Notes under the pieces: generated by a model | Told to the model about the DNA's origin: nothing | Seen by the model: the letters and a program-made list of their open reading frames with translations, nothing else | Databases searched by the model: none | NCBI GenBank assembly: GCA_009767595.1 | Contig: VSDK01011369.1 | Location: 274,089-338,088, forward strand | Source: Symbiodinium kawagutii | Lineage: Eukaryota; Sar; Dinophyceae; Suessiales; Symbiodiniaceae | Direction of reading: 5' to 3' | DNA: 64,000 nt | Program-made: the position numbers and the translations under genes | Shown here: positions 1 to 12,500 of the stretch, one piece after another | Layout of the letters: each line of letters begins with the position of its first letter | Numbering within the stretch: position 1 is the stretch's first letter

Positions 1-372
1 ATTGCAATCTCCGACATTGAAGATTTTTCCTGTTGATAACTAATATGATCGATTCACAATCCATTGATGAAATTGGTTTATCAAGCTTTCTGCTTGTTTT
101 CTCCAGTATATTTGTCATCAAGTCACCATCTCTCGATCACAATCCCAAAGACTCGATTCTGGCTGTTCCCTGCTCGCCCAAGGAGTCCATGGCCACGTGT
201 TGAAAGCCGGCTTCTCTGACGAGAAGCTATTTGCCCCATCTCCAAACCATGCGCATGTTTTGTGGGAAAATGGGAGAACATCTGGGAAATCGATGGTGTT
301 TTGAGGGAAAACCAACAAGCTTAGAGGTGCGGCATGTTTTTTCTGCATTTTCGGGAGCCACATCTAGCCAAC

Positions 373-453
373 CTTCACGGTTCCCGCTTGCCGCTTTGGG
401 ACCCCCCACAGCTTTCTCGCCACCAGCGCAGGCATCATCCATTGGGCATGACT
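373..453 (-). CDS. Exon candidate, unknown gene
   Basis: Acceptor GACGAAG, frame SCPMDDACAGGEKAVGGPKA then six residues, donor G|GTTGGC. Acidic and Gly/Ala-rich. Not recognised. Confidence 0.4.
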
Positions 454-1543
454 CTTCGTCAACAGAGAGTGTCAGAATGGCCGCATCAATGACGGGTATC
501 CCCAGTAACCATCAGCCATCGGTACGGAAAGCAATGCATGGCTTATGAAATCAAGGCTTTGGATGGATACCATGGCTTTTGACAGGAGTACAAATGTTAC
601 GGGGTTGGGCTCATGTCTGAGCTACGATTTGATTCCGCTTGGGGATCCTAGCTTCAATGCATAGCTTGATGTGTCGACTCATCACACGAAGTGCCTTGCG
701 TTGGAGAAACAGTGTTCCACCTGGGTCGTAACTGCTGTCATCTTCGAGCTCCGCGAATGGACAAGGTGCTCACATGGTATACTGTTTTGTGGGGACTATT
801 GTAATACATTACATCATGGGCAACCTTATATCCCTCCCAATTTTCCTAACAACACCATGTCCAGTATCATCTTGCACAGGAACTTTCAAGAGGAAAGTGG
901 TCGAGTTATGTTGAAAATGTGCATCTTGTTCATGTTTTTATCCACGACTGAGGGCATCATGATTTTGCAGGAAAAAAGTGCAAAACTGCTTTCACTGCTT
1001 TATTCATAATCTTCTTTACCTACTTGGAAGTGTATCCCCACCATGAATATAGGCAGGGTTATAAGCTACCTTGTAGGGATCATAAAGATGGTTCCAACCC
1101 CAGCTGCACATCCAAATAGGTCCAGTGAGATTCTTCAGAAATGATCCCTCAGCATGGTCAACCAATCGCAAAACAATTGCCAGGCAGTGGCAGGAGCCTG
1201 GATAGACCCGGTTGGAAAGGAGAACATACTTCAACAAGGTTTCAACCATTGTATTTTTGAACTATCATTTAGGAAACATAACATTGGATTGGTGTTGTTT
1301 CTTACGTGGTGCCCTGCCAATCAGCAGACCCAGAAGGTTTTCTCCACCCTGTGCCAAAATTAAGTGTAATTAAATCACCTACAACCAAGAAACAAGATAC
1401 GACGGATAAAAAGCAACGATTAGCATGGCAGCCATACTAAATCATACAGTGAGAGTGATGATCATGTTTGCACCACATCCAAATATGACCAGCAACACCG
1501 TGTTTGGGGAAGAATTATCCACGTTTGAGTGCTCATGACTCAC

Positions 1544-1634
1544 CTTTTCGTTGTGGCCATAGAAGCCATCGTAAGGACGCGAACCACGAGCTGACGTATG
1601 GTAGGCGCGTGCCTTCATTTGGGTGGTGGCTTCT
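1544..1634 (-). CDS. Exon candidate, unknown gene
   Basis: Acceptor AATTAG, frame EATTQMKARAYHTSARGSRP then YDGFYGHNEK, canonical donor AAG|GTGAGT. One of the cleanest exons left of the phosphatase. Function not recognised. Confidence 0.55.
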
Positions 1635-4600
1635 CTAATTCATATTGATCTATAGATGTTGATAGATAAGGCATCAGTAAAGGTCTGGGACGAATTTGAT
1701 CAACTTTGTTTCTGTTGCGGTTTTGTTAGACCTTTTTTGTAGGATTCTCCATTAAAAATCAGCAACCCTTATAGGCTCATATGGGATTAACCAACAATGA
1801 AGAGACCGCAAAGAGACAATGAATAGGCCATTCCATGTGATCTTTTGTTGCATTCCCTGCTGGCTGCCAGCCGTAGTTATTTTCTGGGTCGCTGCTGCTA
1901 AAGTTCAATTCCTCAGGGTCTCTTTACCTCGTCAATCGTGCCCTCTCATCTGAGAAACGTCAGAATAATTAGGATGATTATGTAACTTCATAGATCTGTA
2001 TTAAGAACCACCCCCAGTCTACATTAAATAGCCGGCTATTTCATCCCAAATATCAGTGGTTTATCAATATGGATCTAACATTAAGAGCAGCTGGCAGGTG
2101 ATCCTCATCGCGGAGACAAACCAATCACAAATCCGTTGCTGTTAACGACTCCAAGCTTTAACGAATCACAGAGATAACAAGTTGCCAGGCATTTCCCTTG
2201 AGTAGATCCTTAACGATTCCAAGCTATCAGCACCCAAGAAAACAATCGTTCGTTAGCCAGTGAGGTTCCTCGGGTACCTCCCCAACTATTGCCAGCCGTC
2301 ATCTGACCTCATCCATCCTTGCTGTACTTTACACCGCCCCACAATCACACACACACATGTAATTAAACATGAAAACATATTGCATGCAGTCAGTGTTTGT
2401 GTAGATACAGAGACAAGAACATGCATGTCTGTTTACCTACATGTTTGTCACCGACATGATAATGTGTGTGTATATATATTCAGCACGTCCTTATGGCTAA
2501 TCAAGCCCAACCTTTGCGCAGTGCATCTTTTTCCGAGCATGATCGTTTCACCGCGGTTTCACTGCGCACACCGAGGAGTGGATTCATCTAAATGAATCAG
2601 ATCATCTACTGAAACGGTTTCAGATCAGACACCTCGAGCGAAAAAAAGGTGGATACATTTGTTCATATGAGTATACCATCAACACTAGCAGGTTTGTGAC
2701 AACGATGAAAGAATCATCTAGAGCTTCTTACAGCTTTCTGCACTTACGACGACCTAGTATGGTGCTGGTCTTGCATAACCAAAGGAAATAGACATATCAA
2801 TAGGTATCATGGCACCTATTCTCTTAACTCGTAAACATCAACCATGGCAAAAACGTCGTGCCCACCCTTAGCATATGACTCCCTCGCATGACCATCATCT
2901 CCTGTCAAAGATTCGCTATCTGATTGCTACCCATCTTTACCATTCAATGCCATGGTCCTTTCGGCAAAAAATGCTGTGATCATTAAAATCCAATAAAACC
3001 AACCTAATTGGCTTTTCAGATCCCAAAATGCGATCAAAAGCAAGTCAGTGTTGGTGAATCTCAGGAATTGATTTGTTTAGAAATATCTAGTGAAGTAGTA
3101 TAAGCCCCCAAAGTGCTGGTCTGCCCACTGGCAGTCGAACTTTGGTGGGAAATGCACCATTGAAGCATTTGTGGATGGTTTTTCTCGTATGGTGACTTTC
3201 CATTTTGATGTGAGATTTCGAGAGGGTGCATAATTTCCAGAAGGTGGCCCTTTGGGATGAATAAGATTACCAGGACCAGCACATGCTGATTCGTTCTTAA
3301 CCCTTCCGGCCTGGTGTTTTGGAAACCTAAAAATAACATGGGTCGGATACGCATTGTAGACATGGATCCAGTTCAATGAAACTGCGGTATAAACTGTTGA
3401 CCCATAACCATTACTAACCGGTAAGTGAGGGCTTGAGCATGCTTGAGCACTATAAAGCTTTGATCACTTGATAACTTGATTGAGCATTCTAAACAGCTGC
3501 TAACCACTGCTAGACACTGTCAGCCATTATAATCAAACATGCAGGATCTTAACACAACCCAACTGCTGGCTGGTATTCAGAGGCCATGCCGCTGCTTCAC
3601 CTGACCTTGTTTGGAAGCTGGCAGTGCACAGGAGCCAATCATGATCTTACCCTGGCACTCCAGTAACCATTGTTTGAATGATTTTTACCGTTTAACTGAG
3701 GGGTGAAATCTACCAAAAGGGATGCCCTTGTTTGCTCATGGTATCCCAGGGTTCTTGGGAAACCTTCCAACAGAATCGACTTCGAAAGGGGCACCACAAG
3801 ATCAACTTCTACACCTTGGGCTGGCAGATCAATAGCCTAAAATTATAGGTTGCCTGGTTAGTATACTATCATATCATATCACTAGTGCTTACTGCGGCGG
3901 CTTATTACCTATACATATCATAAGTACTAATCGAGTGACTATAAATCGGCCAGAATTGCAGGCACCCGGGCTATGTCAGGGAGTATGCTAGGGCTACATC
4001 AGGGTATCGCGAACAAAAAACCTATGCTGCTCGGCACCTTCACTTTACGTACTAGCAGATAAGCTGAATTTCCATTCGTTGACACTTGCCCTTGCAAGAA
4101 TACTCAACTGTCAAGAAACGCTCACATGCATGAAAAAACGACTGCTGCTATCTTGAGATTCTCAGTTCCAATTTCTACATCTACCCTCTTTTTGTTGGCT
4201 ATCCCTTCCGAGCTAATTCACTTGGCAAACGAAATCAACTAGCTCCGAGCAAACGAGGCAGTTGAGTTGATACAGGTCAACCCGTTTGCAACGTATTCAA
4301 AGTAGGTGTCCTTCTTGTGCAAGGCTATCTGCCGGTGTATTGGCGACTCGACAACTGTGGCCACTGTTGACACTGCACAAGTTTTTGAGACGGAAAACAT
4401 GGCGTTGCGAAGCTTCTGACGAAACATGCCAGTGGTAACACTCCACAGTAGTTAGCTATCATGGCTTCCCAGACCAATTGATGCCGTTCACCATTGACAA
4501 AAAAATGCAGGGCCGAATCCGACCAATTGAACTGCCAAAGCTGAGGATTCACCACCTTTCAAACCGCTCAGCCCGATCTTGGGACCACACTTTCGGCTTC

Positions 4601-4753
4601 AGCCAATTGCTTCATGTGGCCATCATGAACCAGGCTGTTTTCCCTATGAAATTGTTGGTGAACTTATCCCAAATGATTGGTTAAAGCCTTGAGCCATAGC
4701 TATGTTTTGTAATTATCAACCACGGGGTTCTTAGCCTCGCATGTCTAACTAGT
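1635..4753. other. Non-coding stretch
   Basis: No exon with frame and splice support seen. Contains a GT/CA-rich patch near 2345-2475 and AT-rich sequence. Two overlapping minus-strand open frames at 3061-3376 lack splice signals. Confidence 0.4.
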
Positions 4754-4839
4754 CCAAGGCGAAGATAGTACAGCAGCTCGCAGCAGTGGCCACGGTCATC
4801 CTGAACTTCACCGGTGCAGCAGTAGGCCGAAAGGGGCGC
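4754..4839 (-). CDS. Exon candidate, unknown gene
   Basis: AG|G acceptor (ACTAG|G). Two frames are open: APLSAYCCTGEVQDDRGHCC and onward (Cys-rich), or RPFRPTAAPVKFRMTVATAA ending at a TAG. Both have G/C-rich third positions, so the frame is undecided. Confidence 0.4.
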
Positions 4840-5211
4840 CTAGTAGCCGGTGGAGGCTGATCACTATGTGACTGGGGAAGTTGTTCAAAATCTTTGGTCA
4901 CACACCATAAATCCAGGCATCTTGTCATGTACGCAGAGCAAGCAAACATCTTTATGTACACTTGAATCATATGTGTATATAAATAATATACAAACTTATA
5001 TCTGTATAGTGTATATGTATTTGAACATCTACATACAATATCTTACGATGTCTATATCGTTGTATATATCTGCATTCAAGTATAGATATCATAGACAATA
5101 TATGCTAGATATAGTGTAGTGTAGACATGCGTCTGCCTTGTCTGCGCTTCAGTGCCTAGCAAAAAGAGATTCCAAAGAGTTGATGGAGCAAAGAACGAGA
5201 AGAACAAATAA

Positions 5212-5311
5212 CTGGTTGGTTTTCACCCCTTCGAAAAATATTTGTCAACCAACCATCTGTTAATAACTATATATATATATTAGGGAAAAAATGCTTGAAC
5301 CCACCAACCAG
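5212..5311. mobile_element. MITE-like element, family A
   Basis: About 100 bp opening CTGGTTGGTTTTCACCCC and closing TGAACCCACCAACCAG, with GAAAAATATTTGTCAACC and an AT run inside. Confidence 0.75.
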
Positions 5312-5543
5312 GTAAAGATTCAGCAACCAACATGAGAAACCTGTTGCCAACCTGGTGGATTTCCTTGACATAAAGCGGTGATTTACCAAACAAACCTCGG
5401 GATCAGTCGTACACAAGTATGATGAAAGCAACAACAGAACGGGTACCAAACCCGTTGATCAAAGATATCCGCAAAAGGATGATTGTTGCTTGCGGCATAA
5501 CATTCACAAACTATTGTGTTTGCCGAAAAGACCAAGCATCCAC

Positions 5544-5646
5544 ATGCATCCACACCACTCTGATGGCTTGTGGGGAGCACCCAAGTCTCAACCAGATCTT
5601 CATTGTCACGGATGCCCGGGGCCCTCGCATGTAGATGCCAGTGACA
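5544..5646 (-). CDS. Exon candidate, weakly eIF4E-like
   Basis: Acceptor CCTGCAG, frame VTGIYMRGPRASVTMKIWLR and 14 more residues, donor GTGGAT. The pattern G....R......IW.R faintly recalls the C-terminal strand pair of eIF4E. This is only a resemblance by eye. Confidence 0.3.
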
Positions 5647-6556
5647 CTGCAGGTGTTTGGCTCTAGCGGAGCTCACGAGCGTTGAAACCATCAACATGGC
5701 GAAGACCCATGGGTACATTAAGGTTACACCTTTGCTGGGGTAGTGAACTTCCTCTGTCCAGTTTCTACTGGGGTAGATTGGTATGCACATGGAGCGCCCC
5801 AATTCAGTAGATAAAACTCTTGATTATATCTCTACATCTCTACTATTGCGGTTTGTGGTATCGGTTGCTGCTTCTCACATTGGCTGCGATGAACCGTATT
5901 ACCTCGCACAAACGCGCTCTTCTCCCAGTGCTATTCTCCGACCATTTGTAATTTATGCGGGTTTATTAAGAAGTATATAGATATCGATATACATCAATAA
6001 ACGACAAGACGCACACATAGGGGATAATTTTTGAAGGCATCATCACCATACAGCCTCCCTGCGGCGCCAGGTCGCACCTCATTTGGGCTGTACTTTGGGA
6101 CAAACAGCTTGATGCGCCTTCGCGAGGCTATTGTGGTGAAAAGTGATAAGGTTCAATTGATGACATGAGTTCTTTTTACATATCTAAAAACAGTTTTTTA
6201 GATGTGTAAAAATACTACCCTACCATTGTTCATCATGACCAGTTTTCAAGAAGAGCTGGTGATAGTCACCAGACTCATCGTGGTGAGCAATGGGTAGTCA
6301 TGGCAATGGTTGGTAGCAGTAATACATGGTTAGTGGTGTGATCATGGTCCTCATGATGGCGGGGTTGTCAGGAACCGCAAAAACTAAAGCGCTTCGGAGA
6401 TGAATCACTACCCTAGGGATCTCCCAACATATTGTGCACAATGTTGATTGTTTGCTCTTGTCATATGGTTAGTGATGATGGGTTAGTCATGGTGATGTAG
6501 ATCCCAATTGTGATGTTGTAAGTCACAAGCTCTTTACTTTAGTCATATATAGTCAT

Positions 6557-6654
6557 CTGGTTGGTGGTTTCAACCCCTATGAAAAATATTAGTCAACAAA
6601 CCATCTGTTAATAAGCAATAGCGAAAATCAAAAATGCTTCAAACCACCAACCAG
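6557..6654. mobile_element. MITE-like element, family A
   Basis: Opens CTGGTTGGTGGTTTCAAC, closes TTCAAACCACCAACCAG. The best-preserved inverted repeat of the family. Confidence 0.8.
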
Positions 6655-7060
6655 TCATGATTGACCATTACTGGTTTCCATAAGATCGACACTTTTGCCA
6701 CGCATCGCCTCCGGAGTTGGTTCGACTCGTGGCTGCGGCCGGAATTCTGTGGGCACCTTAGGTGGATATTCTGCACAAAAATGGTAGATATATGTATACT
6801 TTCTAGACAACTAGTCAATAACTCATAGTAATCATAGTAACTCTTTTATATAGCTATCAATATCCACCAGCCATTACAGTAACCATTCACCAACCGAAAG
6901 CGTAGTTCTTTGGCACAAAAACCGATGTTGAAATAATAACACTGACTTGGTTCTTGCATGGCGTTGGATTCCCGTACGTTTGAGATCTGCTAAATGCAGC
7001 GCATCATATATCACCAAGAAGGAATCAAAGTCGATGCATTTCTTTCGCACTGTGAAATAG

Positions 7061-7061
<1 letters not shown>

Positions 7062-7106
<45 letters not shown>

Positions 7107-7162
7107 CATCTTCTTGTTGTTGTTCTTGTTGCTATTGTTGTTCATGCTGCTGTTGCTGCTGT

Positions 7163-7193
<31 letters not shown>

Positions 7194-7204
7194 CTTGGTG
7201 GTGC
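7062..7204. repeat. TTG/CTG trinucleotide microsatellite
   Basis: Pure TTG run, then mixed TTC/TTG, then TGC-rich units. The open frames over it are artefacts. Confidence 0.9.
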
Positions 7205-7436
7205 CGTTCATGGTGTTGGTGTTCTGTTAATAAGGCTTGATATAAACACATATCAGCATTTGATTGATAGCAACGACTCTTTGTTACAGGTTATGGGATA
7301 CCTCCCAACCAATGGTTCCCTTTCAAAAAGACCGACAGTGAATGACAGGAGAAACTTTGCCCGGATTCAGCACCGGGGGTCCCCATGCAGTTCTTCAAAG
7401 AATGGATCCTGAAAAATCAGCAAGAAACTTGTATTG

Positions 7437-7506
7437 ATGAACCAACCATTTTTAATAGTTACATATAGTTACTAGGGAAAATAAAATGTTGGAAACCACC
7501 AACCAG
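7437..7506. mobile_element. Family A fragment (right half)
   Basis: Keeps AACCAACCATTTTTAATAG, TAGGGAAAATAAAATG and the closing AAACCACCAACCAG. The left repeat is lost. Confidence 0.55.
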
Positions 7507-7722
7507 TTGTGTGTTTGATGGAAGAAAACGGTACGGGGAAAACGGCACTCAGGTTTGAAAGCCACTCATGTAGGTAAGCTGATCGAGAAAATACAACGCT
7601 GGGACTAAACAAAACCCAACCTGAGGCCTGCGGTTATCAACCCGTCATCACCACGCACCCCCTTACTGGAAGGCTCCATGGTAACCGATGTAACCGTCCA
7701 GCTGCAGTGAGGCCGGCTGCAC

Positions 7723-7786
7723 CTTCCAGCCTTTCTTTTGACAATGCCTGGCCGGTGCAACTGGAGCCGGGGAGGTTGATGAATCG
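7723..7786 (-). CDS. Exon candidate, unknown gene
   Basis: Acceptor TTTTCTGAAG, frame RFINLPGSSCTGQALSKERL, donor G|GTGCAG. Third positions favour G/C. Not recognised. Confidence 0.4.
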
Positions 7787-8303
7787 CTTCAGAAAAGTAA
7801 ATGGTATCAACATATATCAAATACCCGTACTCTGCTGGATATATCCATGGTCCATTGTGCAGGTCATGCTGTTAGTTAACCATTTTACCCAGATAGGTTC
7901 GGAGATATTCCCGTGTGCTGCTAATTTCCTTTTTTCAACTACTTGTTTCCCAACGATTGATCGGTATATGTATCCACTGATATCTATTGCACATCGCTTG
8001 TGTGTAGCTTTGCATGTTGCTTGTGCATACTTTGGGATGACATCCACCCATACTCAAGGAAGGGCTCCTCGTGATGTAAAGCTGAGATGTTCCAGCTAGT
8101 TTCTCTCTGGGGTTACGCTAACTGGTTGTATTTAGATAGGATGTTTAGATGTTTCGGGGCTCATTTTACCTACACAAATCCGATCAAATACGTGATCTTG
8201 ATTCCAGTTGAGCGGCTGCATGATTCAATCTCAACCAGGCAGTGTGGCATTCACAGACCAACCCACCGCCATTTCATGCCATTTCCATGAAGAAACAACT
8301 TAC

Positions 8304-8420
8304 AAACACAGCTGGCCCTAGACCAGGGACGCCTCGCAGGTGCTGGCGCGCCTGCTGCAGTAGAAGGTTTGCTTGCAAGTGCACCTCGGCAATGTCCAAG
8401 CCTTTGGGGAACCCCATGGC
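8304..8420 (-). CDS. Exon candidate, helical segment, unknown gene
   Basis: AG|G acceptor, 39 codons beginning AMGFPKGLDIAEVHLQANLL and continuing LQQARQHLRGVPGLGPAVF, strong donor GTAAGT. Probably an amphipathic helix. Not recognised. Confidence 0.6.
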
Positions 8421-8480
8421 CTACACCGTTCGGGTAGGTCACCACTATACTTTATGCATAACTGGTTGGTGGATGTTGGT

Positions 8481-8562
8481 GGTTGGTTTCATCATGTTTC
8501 GCCATCCCAAAAATATCTGTCAACCGGTTGGTTTCACCATGTTTCGCCATCCCAAAAATATC
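8481..8562. repeat. Two-copy 45-bp tandem repeat
   Basis: GGTTGGTTTCA(T/C)CATGTTTC ... CCCAAAAATAT occurs twice, at 8481 and 8526. The unit resembles the left end of family A. Confidence 0.7.
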
Positions 8563-8797
8563 AAAAAACCAAACACCAATCAAATCACTGCTAGAAATGA
8601 CGATGAAAGTCAACTACAGTGATCCAAACGATGAAACTTGGAATTGGTTTCTCCAACTTGGTGATCCCCAGAAATATGCACCGGATGCGAGCACAAGGCC
8701 AGCTACAGGGGGCTGGTTGGTGGTGGGGACAATGCATCTGAGCGCTGCACTGTTGCATTTGCATCAGCCATCTGTGACACACGTCGCAGGCAACGGC

Positions 8798-8857
8798 CTG
8801 GAATCGGCCACTGCTTCTCCGAAACCGCCGAAAGGAAGCGTTTTTCACTGGAGAAGC
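8798..8857 (-). CDS. Exon candidate, unknown gene
   Basis: AG|GC acceptor, frame FSSEKRFLSAVSEKQWPIP. The entry phase fits the 9.0-kb exon (both ends share a split Gly). Ends at a GC donor (CAG|GCCGTT). Other frames are open too. Confidence 0.4.
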
Positions 8858-8987
8858 CTCGATCTTCTCGGCATTTTGGGGGCCAACTAGCATGAACCAT
8901 CAATGGCAGCCAGCAGAAGATGTCGTTGTCCACAACTATGACACTCCTTGTAGGAGAAAGTCCTCGGGTTTTTGAACACATTACAGC

Positions 8988-9076
8988 CTCGCAGTGAGGC
9001 TTGCATTGGAGTCACCTTTGGTTGGCCCGTGATCAACCAGCAGAGGTTGCTTCCTATGGCCTCCAGCAAGGCTCGT
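8988..9076 (-). CDS. Exon candidate, unknown gene
   Basis: Acceptor TTTCAAGAG, frame RALLEAIGSNLCWLITGQPK then VTPMQASLR, GC donor (GAG|GCTGTA). In phase with the 8.8-kb exon. A plus-strand frame (SEACIGVTFGWPVINQQ) is a competitor. Confidence 0.45.
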
Positions 9077-9537
9077 CTCTTGAAAGAGATGATGGTTCAC
9101 CCTTTCACAGTTGATTTTCATGATGGGAAGGCAACTTGCAAGAGAAATAGTAGTGTTCACATGCGTTTGCAAGATCAACCAGGTCTTATGTCTGAGAAAT
9201 CGCGCATACATGCGTTTACAAGATCAACCAGGTCTGAGAACACATGACACTCGCATCAACGTCCAGTCTAGATTGGGAGGAAATGAAGAAGCAATAACTT
9301 ATACAAGATTTGCTTGCCGAAGTCCATTTTCAAAATCTATCAAAATCTATTGCTTTACATTTTCCTTGAAACCTGTTGCACCCATATTCAGTTCTTAGAA
9401 CCAAGGTAACTCTTCGTAGCGATAACAATTGCACACTTCAGCCGAGCATTTTGGCCTTGCCAAGAGGTAGCCAGTCCAATTCCCACCTTTTCGGGAACCA
9501 CTTTCAGTCCAATTTTGTTTCAGCTGCAGCCACCCAC

Positions 9538-9594
9538 CTGTGCGGGGAACTTCGCCGTCGAGAGGAACGTGGCGTAGTGGTTCTGCACATCTTC
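9538..9594 (-). CDS. Possible last PP2C exon
   Basis: AG|G acceptor, 19 codons EDVQNHYATFLSTAKFPAQ, donor GTGGGT. It resembles C-terminal extensions after YEKL in some protist PP2Cs (from memory, weak). Third positions are almost all G/C. It could instead start the next gene. Confidence 0.45.
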
Positions 9595-12500
9595 CTGGGC
9601 TCGTGCCCAAAGCAGGCCCAGAGCCGCCATGGGTCAGGGGTCGCCCCCCTGCAAGTGATGGGTTTCCATGGCTAACAGCTGTTTCCCAACAACCCTTCCA
9701 AGTGAAGTTCAATGTCATTAGAAAAAGCCTGACATATCTGGGGGATATTGTTGATCATGAATATGGACACTTCCAAATTGTTCCAACTACCAGGATAATT
9801 CATATCAAAGTCCATCTCCAATGCCAGCCGCTGTCGAAACAACCCATGTCATATCTCACAATATGGGCATGTTCATACATTAGGTGACGAATGCGTGCTT
9901 TCAACGCTTAGATTTCCGTTTTTGTGGTATAACGGAGCCAGCCAACCAACCACCCAAGTGCAAAGGGCAATGATGTGTCCATGTGGCTATGTTTGGTTCA
10001 TGAGGCCATTCTTCTCTGTACATAGCGGTCATTTGTCATATTATCCACACGCTCATTAATTATCAGACACCAAAAAAACACCATAAGAAGAGTTTTTGGC
10101 GAGATGGTGTTTCGCCTCAAGATTGCCCGCTGAGTTTCCATATGGCTGTGGGTCAAAGCCCCCTACCCCTGGTTCCCCAGTATTAACCATTGTTTTCCCT
10201 ATAAAATGATTGATTAATACCCTCATTATTGGTTGGTTAATATTGACCCATAGCCAGATGTTTCTATCATTAGACTTTTCCTTCATAAAACCACCAATTA
10301 TCTGAAGGTCCATAGAGTTCCCATCATGAAACGTGCATTTTGACGGCAATTTCCACGCATGACCCACCATTGCCAATCATTTAGCCATCATTTAGCCACC
10401 CAATCCCTGGACTTCCTGCGGTCTTTGACATTCGAAAAGCCGTCACCACAACATCCGCCACCCGCCTGGCTACCAAGGAACATCGCGGTCACCATCCGCC
10501 AGCCTGACTTTTTCGAGGAGAATGGTCAATGGTTGAGAAATACTCATTAATAGGTTTAAACATTAATAATAATGGTGGATTGACAGTAATCAACCGTTGA
10601 ATAATGGTAGACTAATGGTTGACAGTTAATAATTAACAATTTACATGTCAACCAGTTGTCAATGGTTGAGAAATAATGGATTGAATCATGGTTGATTAAT
10701 GGTTGATTAACACATATTAGCATAGTTTATTAACTGGTTCATTAATACGCATACTTATTGATTGATGGTTGATGGTTAATGGTGGACAAACAATCATATG
10801 AACCATACGTAGCTAATTATCAATGATTGATTTCAAAAATATATCAGCATTAATTAATCACACATTGACAAGGACTATAATTTTATTAACCACTGTTCAC
10901 CATACTAATAAAGATAGTGCTGAGTTCCAGCCATGAATTCCATCAACAAGAATTGAGTGGTGAGTTATTAATGATTTCCAAACATTGATTTAATTAATAA
11001 ACATAGTGGTGAGTTCAAAATGAGCATCTTGAATCGTTAATTCTATTCACAAGAACTGATATAATCATTCATTCCACTACTTGATACGGGTTTTTTCTTG
11101 ACCATTAATGGATAAATACGGGTACTAATCAAGGGTCTAACCGTCAATGGCTGATGAGCCACCCTTAACGGTAACAATGAATCATGCTTATAGTAAAGGT
11201 GCTTCCGAGGTTGATAATTCTTCTCCCAATAGATTCAGCGTCCAACCGGAAACCCCTGTGGGTTGACAACATGCCAAGATTAGCGACTCGTCAATCGAAT
11301 TCTTTATCAGTCAACACAGGTTTACTGAGACAAGATAGCCAATGATCAACGATGACAGGAGGGATGATCAACAGGTACGACGAATTGCTGCGAGGTGTCC
11401 AGTGTGGAGATACCTGGGGCCCTTCAAATCCCTGGGGCACAAGCCGAAAAATGATGGATGACATGTTGTTTGCTGCTGGTTGGGCTCATCCAACTGCTGT
11501 TGCAGCATCCAGCACCATCAGTTTCACCAACGAGAAAAAAATCAAGGGGTTGACATCGAATTTCGGGGTTGCAAAAAACGGCGCAGATCTCCGCTGAACC
11601 ATGTTGTCGGTTACGCCATCATTCATCGTCACAGCGGACATCTTTAAAAGCTATCGCCGGCAACGGGATCTCCCATGTTTATCTTGGCAACGGTTGGTAT
11701 ATTCCCACATGGTGTTTCTCAAATAGGGGTACCCCCAGTTATCATCCTTTGTAGTAACCATTTAAAGTAATAAACAATAATAAATGATAAACATAATAAA
11801 CCAACAATAGCTTTGGGGTACCCCTGTGGCTTGAGAAACGTCCACATTATGACATGGCGGGTCATTGTTGGCTCACCAGTTTCACCGGCCAAGCAGCTTC
11901 TCGTAGTTCTTCATCTCGTCGGGGTAGTTGGCCCACTCGCTGCCATCCACCATTTGCATGATCATGCAGGTCATGTTGTCGCGACTGTTCCTGTGAATTG
12001 CAGGCGCGGTGCCAACGTATGGCTGGTGAACATGCTGCGGCAAATGACCAACAAAAGCCAAAAATAGGGGAACACAAGGAATCATTGATTTCTCAGTGAG
12101 AAACATCTTCAGTTCTTGCGGAATTTTGGGGCCGTCCTGGTGGAGCCCATTTTTTTCGACGTCAGCGACCCGTGCTGAACCAACGGCTTTTGGTGAACAC
12201 TATTCAATGGCCAAACCGTTGTGGCAACGTAACCCCCCAGACGTGGATATTCAGTGATGGGATGTGATGGGTCCCCTTTTGTGTCTGTGGGTGCCCTTGT
12301 CAAGTTGGAACGGTGAAGGCACTCTTGCAAGTAGCATCTCTAACAGGCCGGTTATAGATCAACTTCAATCTGCCTGCAAATACCCAACTTCAATACAGGA
12401 AACAAAGACTCATTGTGGAATATGGCTTCAGTAAAATGGTTGCCCGCCAGGGAAAGATCACTACTCCTCCAACGATCAAAAACATGCAAACTTGTTTCTT

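Larger units (their letters stand above)
5647..7722. other. Non-coding stretch with repeats
   Basis: Holds a family A element and a TTG/CTG microsatellite. A G/C-richer patch at 6698-6757 is open on both strands (minus frame VPTEFRPQPRVEPTPEAM after CCTAAG) and could be one more exon. Confidence 0.4.
9595..11881. other. Non-coding stretch downstream of the phosphatase core
   Basis: Family C element at 10144, AT-rich degenerate ggttgattaatgg-like repeats about 10540-11050, family B element at 11711. No supported exon. Confidence 0.5.

Noticed and set aside
140..231. PPR-like plus-strand phrase (GVHGHVLKAGFSDEKLF)
   Set aside because: A single short match with no repeat unit around it. The minus strand is equally open.
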